64,000 nt of DNA, from the NCBI RefSeq assembly GCF_024345395.1, contig NZ_JAGQBA010000001.1:520798-584797 (forward strand), in the 5' to 3' direction. Of this stretch, positions 57,566 to 64,000 are shown in pieces. Origin of the DNA: Cyanobium sp. Tous-M-B4 (GTDB lineage: Bacteria; Cyanobacteriota; Cyanobacteriia; PCC-6307; Cyanobiaceae). Both the position numbers and the translations under genes were made by a program. The notes beneath the pieces are model-generated. The model did not search any database, was not told the origin of the DNA, and was given only the letters and a program-made list of their open reading frames with translations. The first letter of the stretch is position 1, and each line of letters opens with the position of its first letter.

Positions 57566-57603
57566 GGGCTAATGCGGCGGACTTCTTGGGCCCATCCTGG
57601 CGG

Positions 57604-59958
57604 ATGTCCCTAGCCTGGGCCGACTCTTCTCCCTGCTTGGCCTTGCACTCGCTCCAGGAGCCGCCTCTGCTGGAGCCCCTCCTGCTGGAGATCGAGGGGA
57701 TGAAGTGCGGCGGCTGTGTGCGGGCTGTGGAGCAGCGCCTGCTGGATCAGCCCGGGGTGCGCCAGGCCAGCGTCAACCTCTTAACCCGCACTGCCTGGGT
57801 CGATCTCGCCTCTGCTGAAGCGGATCAAGGGAACCTGCTTGAGGCCTTGGCAGAGCTGGGTTTCCAGGCACGACTGCGCTCTAGTGAAGTCGAGTTGTCG
57901 AGTCGTCGGGAGCGCTTGCGGGCGCGCAGCTGGTGGCAACAGTGGCGCCAGCTGGTGGTTGCCCTGGTGCTGCTGCTGGTGTCCGTGCTCGGTCATCTGC
58001 CCGGGGCGGGGCTTGGTGCCCTCTGGATTCACGCCTTGGTTGCCACTGCAGCCTTGGCCGGGCCCGGGCGGCCGATTTTGGTGCGGGGAATCCAGGGAGC
58101 TCTGGCCGGCTTGCCCAGCATGGACACCCTGGTCGGGCTAGGGGTATTCAGTGCCTATGGGGCCAGCTTGGTGGCCTTCCTTTGGCCCCACACCGGCTGG
58201 CCTTGCTTTTTCAATGAGCCGGTGATGCTGCTTGGCTTTGTGCTGCTGGGCCGCTTCTTGGAGGAACGGGCCCGCTTTCGCACCGGCCGTGCCCTCGAGC
58301 AGCTCGCTGAGCTCCAACCTGACACCGCCCTGCTTCTGCTTGGCGATGGACCGCCGCGTCCGGTGCGGGTTGGCGGCCTGCGCCCCGGTGACCGCGTTCG
58401 GTTGCTGCCCGGAGACCGGGTGCCAGTTGATGGCGTGGTGCTGGAGGGCTGCTCGGCGGTGGATGTTTCAGGCCTTACCGGCGAACCGCTGCCCCTGCAG
58501 GCCGGTGCCGGCAGCGAGCTCGCCGCCGGCAGCCTCAATCTGGAGGCGCCCCTAGTGCTGGAGGTGAGTCGCCGTGGGGCCGATAGCGCCATTGCCCGGA
58601 TCATCCATTTGGTCGAGCGGGCCCAGGCCCGCAAGGCGCCCATTCAGGCCCTAGTCGACCGGATCGCCGGGCGTTTCACCCTGGTGGTGCTGGCTCTAGC
58701 GGTGGCGACGCTGCTTTTTTGGTGGTTGTTAGGCACCGATATCTGGCCCCAGGTGCTCAACTCCCCCAATGTGGCCGGTCATGCCGGGGGGCACGCCGGC
58801 CATGGGGTGCTTGGTACCAGCGCCGAAACCCCCTTTGCCCTGGCCCTGCAATTAGCAATTGCGGTGTTGGTGGTGGCCTGCCCCTGCGCCCTGGGCCTAG
58901 CTACCCCCACCGCCATCACGGTGGGCACGGGTAGGGCTGCCCGGGAGGGTTTGCTGTTTCGCGGTGGTGATGCGATTGAAACCGCTGCCCGGCTCCAGGC
59001 TGTGCTGTTCGATAAAACCGGCACTCTCACCCTGGGGCGTGCCTTGGTGGCGGCGGTGGAGCCCCTCGCTGATCTTGATGCCGATCGGCTGCTGCAACTG
59101 GCTGCCAGTCTTGAAACGGGCAGTCGCCATCCCCTGGGCCAGGCCTTGCTGCAGGAAGCCCAACGCCGTGATCTGGTGCTGTTTGAGCTGGGTGATTCCC
59201 ACACCACAGCGGGTGAAGGCGTGGCGGGCTTGGTTGCGGGCAGGCGTTTGCGGGTTGGACGGCTGGCCTGGGTGGAGCCGGCGCCCTCAGCCGCATTGCT
59301 GGCCCGCCAGGCTCTGCTCGAGTGTCACGGGGCCAGTGTTCTGGCTTTGGCCGACGACCAGCTGGGCCTGCTCGGATTATTAGCAATCAATGATCAGCCC
59401 CGCCCGGACGCGGCGGCGGTGCTGGCAGCCCTGCGGGGCATGGATCTGGATCTTGGCCTGCTCAGTGGCGATCGGCGTGAGCCGGTGCAGCAGCTGGGCA
59501 GCCGGTTGGGTCTGCTTGAGGCCGAGCTGGCCTGGGAACTGCGGCCCGAGCAGAAGCTGGAGTGCATCCTGCAGCATCCGGCCTACGGAGCCCTGGCGAT
59601 GGTGGGTGATGGCATCAACGACGCCCCTGCCCTGGCTGCGGCAGACCTTGGCATCGCCGTTGGCACGGGCACCCAGATCGCCCAGGACAGCGCCGATTTG
59701 GTGGTGATGGGCGAGCAGCTCGACGGCATTGTGCGGGCCCTGCTGCTGGCCCGCCGCACCATGGCCAAGGTGCGTCAAAACCTTGCTTGGGCCTTTGGTT
59801 ACAACCTGATCGTGCTGCCGCTGGCGGCCGGCGTGTTGCTGCCTGGCTTTGGGGTATTGCTCACCCCGCCGCTGGCGGCCCTGCTGATGGCCCTTAGCTC
59901 GATCACGGTGGTGGCAAATGCCCTGTTGCTGCAGGACGGGAGGGATCATGCCAGCTGA
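57604..59958 (+). CDS. ctaA: Copper-transporting P1B-type ATPase
   Basis: A 784-residue pump: one HMA domain with GMKCGGC (Cys35, Cys38), eight membrane segments, actuator motif SGLTGEP, CPC in VVACPCALGLATPTA, phospho-Asp in FDKTGTLTLG and GDGINDAPAL. The ycf3-ATPase-tmk-holB arrangement and single pump suggest CtaA, which supplies copper toward plastocyanin, though PacS is the alternative. A His-rich loop (GHAGGHAGHG, about 391-400) sits before the CPC helix. Start ATG 57604; tmk overlaps. Confidence 0.9.
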   Translation: MSLAWADSSPCLALHSLQEPPLLEPLLLEIEGMKCGGCVRAVEQRLLDQPGVRQASVNLLTRTAWVDLASAEADQGNLLEALAELGFQARLRSSEVELSSRRERLRARSWWQQWRQLVVALVLLLVSVLGHLPGAGLGALWIHALVATAALAGPGRPILVRGIQGALAGLPSMDTLVGLGVFSAYGASLVAFLWPHTGWPCFFNEPVMLLGFVLLGRFLEERARFRTGRALEQLAELQPDTALLLLGDGPPRPVRVGGLRPGDRVRLLPGDRVPVDGVVLEGCSAVDVSGLTGEPLPLQAGAGSELAAGSLNLEAPLVLEVSRRGADSAIARIIHLVERAQARKAPIQALVDRIAGRFTLVVLALAVATLLFWWLLGTDIWPQVLNSPNVAGHAGGHAGHGVLGTSAETPFALALQLAIAVLVVACPCALGLATPTAITVGTGRAAREGLLFRGGDAIETAARLQAVLFDKTGTLTLGRALVAAVEPLADLDADRLLQLAASLETGSRHPLGQALLQEAQRRDLVLFELGDSHTTAGEGVAGLVAGRRLRVGRLAWVEPAPSAALLARQALLECHGASVLALADDQLGLLGLLAINDQPRPDAAAVLAALRGMDLDLGLLSGDRREPVQQLGSRLGLLEAELAWELRPEQKLECILQHPAYGALAMVGDGINDAPALAAADLGIAVGTGTQIAQDSADLVVMGEQLDGIVRALLLARRTMAKVRQNLAWAFGYNLIVLPLAAGVLLPGFGVLLTPPLAALLMALSSITVVANALLLQDGRDHAS

Positions 59959-60628
59959 TTTCCAGGTGGCGACGCCGGCCGCAGTTCCCCGGGGCAGGTT
60001 TGTGGTGCTTGAGGGCATCGATGGCTGCGGCAAGAGCACCCAGATCGAGGCCCTGCGCCGCTGGTTGCCGACCAGTGGCTTGCTGGCAACCGGCGCCGAG
60101 CTGCTGGTGACCCGGGAGCCGGGGGGCACTGCCCTAGGGGCTGCGCTGCGCCAGCTGCTGCTGCACCCCCCGGGTGAGGCGGCGCCGGAGCCAATGGCCG
60201 AGCTGCTGCTCTACGCCGCCGACCGGGCCCAGCATGTGGAGCAGTGCATTCGGCCGGCTCTGGCGGCCGGCCATTGGGTGCTGAGCGATCGCTACAGCGG
60301 CTCTACGGCGGCCTATCAGGGCTATGGCCGCGGCCTCGACCTGGCCCGTATCGCCCAGCTGGAGCAGCTGGCCACAGGAGGCCTGGCCCCCGATCTCACC
60401 CTCTGGCTGGAGTTGCCCCTGGCCGAATCCCTGCGTCGCCGCGGTGAGCGCACTGCCGACCGCATCGAGGCCAGCGGTGAGGCTTTTCTGCACCGGGTTA
60501 TCGATGGTTTTGCGGCCCTGGCCGCAGGGCGGGGCTGGCGGCGGGTTGATGCCACTGGGGCACCGGAGCAGGTGGCGGCAGCCTGCTGCGGTTTGCTGGC
60601 CGAGCTTGCGACTGGTTCGCCCCCATGA
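59948..60628 (+). CDS. tmk: Thymidylate kinase
   Basis: A 226-residue kinase converting dTMP to dTDP. Walker A is FVVLEGIDGCGKSTQIEAL; LVTREPGGTALG and the DR in VLSDRYSGSTAAYQGYGRG follow. The ATG at 59948 overlaps the ATPase stop by 11 bases. holB starts in its last codons. Confidence 0.95.
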   Translation: MPADFQVATPAAVPRGRFVVLEGIDGCGKSTQIEALRRWLPTSGLLATGAELLVTREPGGTALGAALRQLLLHPPGEAAPEPMAELLLYAADRAQHVEQCIRPALAAGHWVLSDRYSGSTAAYQGYGRGLDLARIAQLEQLATGGLAPDLTLWLELPLAESLRRRGERTADRIEASGEAFLHRVIDGFAALAAGRGWRRVDATGAPEQVAAACCGLLAELATGSPP

Positions 60629-61575
60629 CGGCCCTGTTTGACGACCTGCTTGGTCAGACCAGGGCCGTAGCCCTGCTCGAAGCCTCCTTGGTTAAGGGGC
60701 GGCTGGCGCCGGCCTATCTGTTTGCCGGCCCTGATGGCGTCGGGCGGCGGTTGGCGGCGTTGCGCTTTTTGGAGGGTGTGCTGGCAGGGCTTCAGGGCGA
60801 TGCCGGTATCCGCAGGCGTCTCCAGGAGGGAAACCACCCGGATCTGCTCTGGGTCGAGCCCACCTATCAGGACAAAGGCCAGTTGGTGCCGGCTTCCAAG
60901 GCCGAGGAGCTGGGCTTGGCGCGGCGGGCTGCACCCCAGCTGCGGCTTGAGCAGATTCGCGACGTTTCGCGCTTTTTATCCCGTCGGGCCGTGGAAGCCA
61001 GGGGTTGTGTGGTGGTGCTGGAGGACGCCGAGGCGATGGCCGAGGGGGCAGCCAATGCCTTGCTCAAAACCCTGGAGGAGCCCGGTGAGGGCCTGCTGAT
61101 CCTGATCGCGGCGACGCCAGAGCAGCTGCTCACCACGATTCGCTCCCGCTGCCAGCAGATCCCCTTCACCAGGCTCAGCTCCGAGCAGCTGACGGTGGTG
61201 CTGGAGCGCTGCGGTGAGCCCGCCCCAACGGCTGATCCACCTGAACTGCTGGAGCTGGCTGCAGGTTCGCCGGGGGCCCTGCTGCGTTGCCGCCAGGCCT
61301 GGGCAGCCCTGCCTGAGGGGCTGGCGGCAAGGTTGCTGGACTTGGCAGCAGCTGCGGAGCCCCTCCAGGCCCTGGCCCTGGCGAGGGATCTGGCCGAGGC
61401 CCTTGATGCTGAACAACAGCTATGGCTGCTTGGCTGGTGGCAGCTGGCGTTATGGAGGCGGCAGGCCCCGGTGGCCCAGCTCCAGCGCCTAGAGCGCCTG
61501 CGCAGCCAGCTGCGCGCCTACGTGCAGCCGCGGCTGGCCTGGGAAGTGGCCCTGCTGGAGTTGGCCGGGATCTGA
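60625..61575 (+). CDS. holB: DNA polymerase III delta-prime subunit
   Basis: A 316-residue clamp-loader subunit: FDDLLGQTRAVALLEASLVK, AYLFAGPDGVGRRLAALRFL with a degenerate P-loop, VVLEDAEAMAEGAANALLKT, LEEPGEGLLILIAATPEQLL and the SRC-like TTIRSRCQQIPF. Four-base overlap with tmk. It ends exactly before the convergent rpaA stop. Confidence 0.92.
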   Translation: MTALFDDLLGQTRAVALLEASLVKGRLAPAYLFAGPDGVGRRLAALRFLEGVLAGLQGDAGIRRRLQEGNHPDLLWVEPTYQDKGQLVPASKAEELGLARRAAPQLRLEQIRDVSRFLSRRAVEARGCVVVLEDAEAMAEGAANALLKTLEEPGEGLLILIAATPEQLLTTIRSRCQQIPFTRLSSEQLTVVLERCGEPAPTADPPELLELAAGSPGALLRCRQAWAALPEGLAARLLDLAAAAEPLQALALARDLAEALDAEQQLWLLGWWQLALWRRQAPVAQLQRLERLRSQLRAYVQPRLAWEVALLELAGI

Positions 61576-62301
61576 TCAGCTGGCCTGGGCTTGGCGTTCG
61601 CTGGGTAGCTCCAGGCAGTAGCCGGCGCCGTACACGGTTTTAATGAAGCGGGGTTTACGGGGATCGGGCTCGAGCTTGGTGCGTAGGTGGCGCACGTGCA
61701 CCCTGATGGTCTCGATGTCGTCGTCAGGTTCGTAGCCCCAAACCTCCTTGAGGATCAGGGAAGGGGCCACGGTTTGGCCGTGGCGCTGCAGCAGGCAGTG
61801 CAGCAGTTCGAATTCCAGGTGGGTGAGGCGCACCGGCTCGTCAAACCAGATGGCTTCAAAGCGCTCAGGTACCAGGGTGATGCAGCCGTAGCTGAGGATT
61901 TCGTTGTGCTTGGTGGATAGGGGGGCATGGTCGCTGCGGCGCAGCAGCGCCTTAACCCGCACCATCAACTCCTCGAGATCGAAGGGCTTAGGGAGATAGT
62001 CGTCGGCGCCGGAATTGAAACCGCTCACCTTGTCTTTGATGCTGCCGAGGGCCGTGAGCATCAGAATCGGGATCTTGGCAGTCCGCTCATCGCGACGTAG
62101 CCGCTGGCAGAGGGTGAGGCCATCCACCTTGGGCAACATCAGATCCAGCAGGATCAGATCAGGGCTGTATTGAAGAGCCAGGGCCTGGCCCTTGATGCCG
62201 TCTTCGGCTCGCTGTACGTCGAAGCCCCCATGCTCCAGGTGGCCTGCCACCAGCTCGCGCATGTCGCTGTCGTCTTCGATCAGCAGGATGCAGGGCTTCA
62301 T
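61576..62301 (-). CDS. rpaA: Response regulator RpaA
   Basis: A 241-residue OmpR-type regulator: [20 protein letters not shown], phospho-Asp in [16 protein letters not shown], a winged helix with [20 protein letters not shown] and [20 protein letters not shown]. RpaA is the main output of the KaiC clock via SasA. ATG at 62299-62301 is used because the open frame upstream has no family similarity. holB converges from the other side. Confidence 0.94.
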   Translation of the reverse strand: MKPCILLIEDDSDMRELVAGHLEHGGFDVQRAEDGIKGQALALQYSPDLILLDLMLPKVDGLTLCQRLRRDERTAKIPILMLTALGSIKDKVSGFNSGADDYLPKPFDLEELMVRVKALLRRSDHAPLSTKHNEILSYGCITLVPERFEAIWFDEPVRLTHLEFELLHCLLQRHGQTVAPSLILKEVWGYEPDDDIETIRVHVRHLRTKLEPDPRKPRFIKTVYGAGYCLELPSERQAQAS

Positions 62302-62543
62302 GGAATGAGGTAGAGGAGCAATCGCTACTGCCGCAGCGAACTTCAACGCATTTTCTCCGTTTTTGCCCGGATGGGTGAGCTCCGGCCACTGATTGAAGGC
62401 TGGCTGAAACGATTCTTTTGGGCTGATCGAGCCGGATCTCACCCTTTCTTTTGCCTGAGGCCAGTGGGGGCAAGCCCTGCAGCTGTCATCTTTGGCCGGA
62501 ATCTTCAGGATTTCTTCCTGGTTTTTTGTTGCGGCGCGGGCAT
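62302..62543 (-). promoter_or_regulatory. rpaA upstream region
   Basis: These 242 bases between rpaA and the tRNA terminator hold no convincing gene. They must contain the rpaA promoter, but no -10/-35 pair, RpaB HLR1 site or operator could be named with confidence. Confidence 0.5.
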
Positions 62544-62573
62544 TAAAAAACCGCAACCCGGGGGCTGCGGTTT
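62544..62573 (-). terminator. Rho-independent terminator after tRNA-Asn
   Basis: On the minus strand AACCGCA pairs with TGCGGTT around a GC-rich loop, directly followed by T residues. It lies 11 bases past the tRNA 3' end. A good intrinsic terminator. Confidence 0.85.
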
Positions 62574-62583
62574 GGTGAATAAG

Positions 62584-62655
<72 letters not shown>

Positions 62656-62684
62656 TTAAGCCGGATTAAACCGGTCTGAAGACC

Positions 62685-63368
62685 TTACCCTTCGGCCCTG
62701 CCGCCCTGCAAGGGGGCCAGGTGCTGGGCTAGCTGCTGTCCGTTCTGCCAGCTCCCCACGGAGCCGTGCTCCATCAAGGCGGCGCCATCGCAGTGCTGCA
62801 GCTCCTCAAGCCGGTGGGTGATCCAAAGGGCAGTGAGTGGGGCTGCGGGCCGGTGGGTGAGCTGCCAGAGCAACTGCAAAACCCCGTTTTGGCTGTCGGG
62901 ATCTAGCAGGGCGGTTGGTTCATCAAGCAGCACTAGATCGGCGTCACTGGCAAGGGCGCCTGCTATGGCCAAGCGCTGCTTTTGGCCGCCGCTGAGGGTG
63001 TGGATCGGCCGCTCCTCAAAACCGCCTAAACCAACTTGCAGAAGGGATTGGGCGACTCTCAAGCGCCGCTCATCGCCGCCTAAATCTGCTGGGAGGCCTA
63101 GTTGCAGGTCGCTGGCGCAGCTGGGCAGCAGTAGCTGATGGTCTGGGTTTTGAAAAACGAGCGCAGCCTTGCCGGCAGCGTGAATGCGGCCGCTGCGGGG
63201 CTCCAGCAGGCCGGCGATCAACCGCAGCAAAGTGCTTTTGCCGCTGCCATTGGTTCCCACCAGCATCCATAGCCCTGGCCTCGGGATCTGCAGGTTGCAG
63301 TGACGCAGGGCCGGGCGGCCGTTGGGCCAGGCGAAGCTCAGGCGCTCAACCGTGAGAGGAGGGGTCAT
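62685..63368 (-). CDS. ABC transporter ATP-binding protein, ECF/CbiO type
   Basis: A 227-residue ATPase: Walker A GTNGSGKST, Q-loop ALVFQNPDHQLLLPS typical of EcfA/CbiO, signature LSGGQKQRLAIAGALASDAD, Walker B LVLLDEP and the His in WITHRLEEL. Likely the ATPase of a vitamin or metal importer; no membrane partner is adjacent, so the substrate is unknown. Confidence 0.88.
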   Translation of the reverse strand: MTPPLTVERLSFAWPNGRPALRHCNLQIPRPGLWMLVGTNGSGKSTLLRLIAGLLEPRSGRIHAAGKAALVFQNPDHQLLLPSCASDLQLGLPADLGGDERRLRVAQSLLQVGLGGFEERPIHTLSGGQKQRLAIAGALASDADLVLLDEPTALLDPDSQNGVLQLLWQLTHRPAAPLTALWITHRLEELQHCDGAALMEHGSVGSWQNGQQLAQHLAPLQGGRAEG

Positions 63369-63401
63369 GACCGGGTGGCTCCAGTTGGACGCCGTAGGCG
63401 C

Positions 63402-63665
63402 TCAGCTGTCGAAGCTGAAACCGGGGCGCTTGCCGCCGCTACCCATGGCTGATTTCTCGTAAAGCTGCACCGCCACCACTTCACTGCAAAGCAAGGTGAT
63501 GCGCTTGTCCTCCTCCTTCTCGCAAGTGAGTTCCAGCAGTCGGGGGCCATCGCCTTCGAGGACCTGCCGCACCTGGTTGTAAAGGGCCTGGGCATCGTTC
63601 AACTCCTTGCGCTGAACGGCCACAGGCATGGGGCTGAGCTTTAGGGAGAGCTCTACTACGTACAT
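63402..63665 (-). CDS. Small conserved cyanobacterial protein
   Basis: An 87-residue soluble protein: [60 protein letters not shown]. It looks like a compact alpha-beta protein. I do not recognise its family. Placed between the ABC ATPase and psbD, divergent from psbD. Start ATG 63663-63665. Confidence 0.75.
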   Translation of the reverse strand: MYVVELSLKLSPMPVAVQRKELNDAQALYNQVRQVLEGDGPRLLELTCEKEEDKRITLLCSEVVAVQLYEKSAMGSGGKRPGFSFDS

Positions 63666-63843
63666 GGATGGGGGGTTGGCTGACCCCACTGTGGCGAATC
63701 CCGTCCCCCATGGTGCAAGACGCGACTTGGGCAAAACGCAACTGGCGGCCCCTAGGTAAATCTGCTCAGCGTTGCGGCGGGTTTGCGCGCCTGACGGTTG
63801 TGACCCGTAGTATTCCGATGTAACGCTTCATGAAGCCGCTCTC
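63666..63843 (+). promoter_or_regulatory. psbD upstream region
   Basis: This 178-base divergent gap must hold the psbD promoter. TTGCGC (63783-63788) and TAGTAT (63808-63813) are a possible -35/-10 pair with a 19-base spacer, longer than ideal. No clear HLR1 element (paired TTACA-type repeats) was seen. Confidence 0.4.
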
Positions 63844-64000
63844 ATGACGATCGCCTTAGGCCGCGCACCGCAGCGGGGATGGTTCGACATCCTCGATGAC
63901 TGGCTCAAGCGCGACCGCTTCGTTTTTGTGGGGTGGTCTGGTCTGCTCCTGTTCCCCACGGCCTATTTGGCTCTGGGTGGCTGGCTCACCGGCACCACCT
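63844..64000 (+). CDS. psbD: Photosystem II D2 protein, partial
   Basis: The first 52 residues of D2, cut by the window end: [20 protein letters not shown] then [20 protein letters not shown], the conserved start of D2 and its first membrane helix. It binds the PSII reaction-centre cofactors with D1. Start ATG 63844. Confidence 0.98.
   Translation, partial: MTIALGRAPQRGWFDILDDWLKRDRFVFVGWSGLLLFPTAYLALGGWLTGTT

Overview
The window is a gene-dense, GC-rich stretch of a cyanobacterial chromosome. Its markers are photosystem II D2 (psbD, cut by the right edge), photosystem I assembly factor Ycf3, Mg-protoporphyrin methyltransferase (chlM), phytoene synthase and desaturase, many NDH-1 subunits, and the cyanobacterial regulators RpaA, RpaB, RbcR and a PedR-like protein. 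The GC-rich coding sequence, very short intergenic gaps and gene neighbourhoods suggest the Cyanobium/Synechococcus picocyanobacterial group; this is inferred from gene content and not tested against a database. No gap between genes exceeds 300 bases.

Layout. 1-2 kb: prfB (left edge, with a programmed frameshift) diverges from grxC-gshB. 2-7.5 kb: phylloquinone genes menF, then menA-menC-menE with stop/start overlaps, two small membrane-protein genes, and a convergent menI-like thioesterase behind ndhH. 7.5-15.8 kb: ndhH, a TerB-like gene, rsmH, two membrane proteins, a cysteine desulfurase, a Ycf29/Rre1-like regulator, an RluA-type protein lacking the usual catalytic Asp, and an AlkB-type dioxygenase. 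15.8-21.8 kb: housekeeping genes (chlM, nagA, purE, cysC, SUI1) mixed with three toxin-antitoxin loci: an intact hicBA pair between 24-bp direct repeats, a vapC-type gene without a complete antitoxin, and a decayed vapBC remnant. 21.8-28.8 kb: dgkA, trpB, hrcA, a rhodanese, a DUF3352 protein, sixA and gltA. 28.8-37 kb: ndhA-I-G-E, nadK, a CYTH protein, a PedR-like regulator, a metF-like gene, an NDP-sugar pyrophosphorylase, scpA and a LapA-type protein. 37-47 kb: ndhD, ndhF, an NnrU/Z-ISO-type protein, rbcR, a DUF3172 protein, ndhM, crtP and crtB. 47-57 kb: an RRM protein, cca, ycf34, tsaB, ydcF, and rpaB-plsX-fabH-fabD-plsC running leftward. 57-64 kb: radA, ycf3, a copper P-type ATPase, tmk, holB, rpaA, tRNA-Asn(GUU), an ECF-type ATPase, a small conserved protein and psbD.

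Functionally, most genes serve photosynthetic electron transport: NDH-1 (A, D, E, F, G, H, I, M), phylloquinone for PSI, chlorophyll and carotenoid synthesis, copper delivery, PSI assembly and D2. Redox- or light-linked transcription factors sit among them. Another block makes membrane lipid (plsX, fabH, fabD, plsC).

I found no prophage, insertion sequence, CRISPR array or large unknown system. The most unusual structures are (i) hicBA between exact copies of the last seven codons and stop of chlM, (ii) a 26-bp perfect hairpin between ndhF and ndhD, (iii) a 16-bp tandem array that supplies both stop codons of the convergent rbcR/DUF3172 pair, and (iv) likely catalytic-residue substitutions in the RluA-type and MenC proteins.
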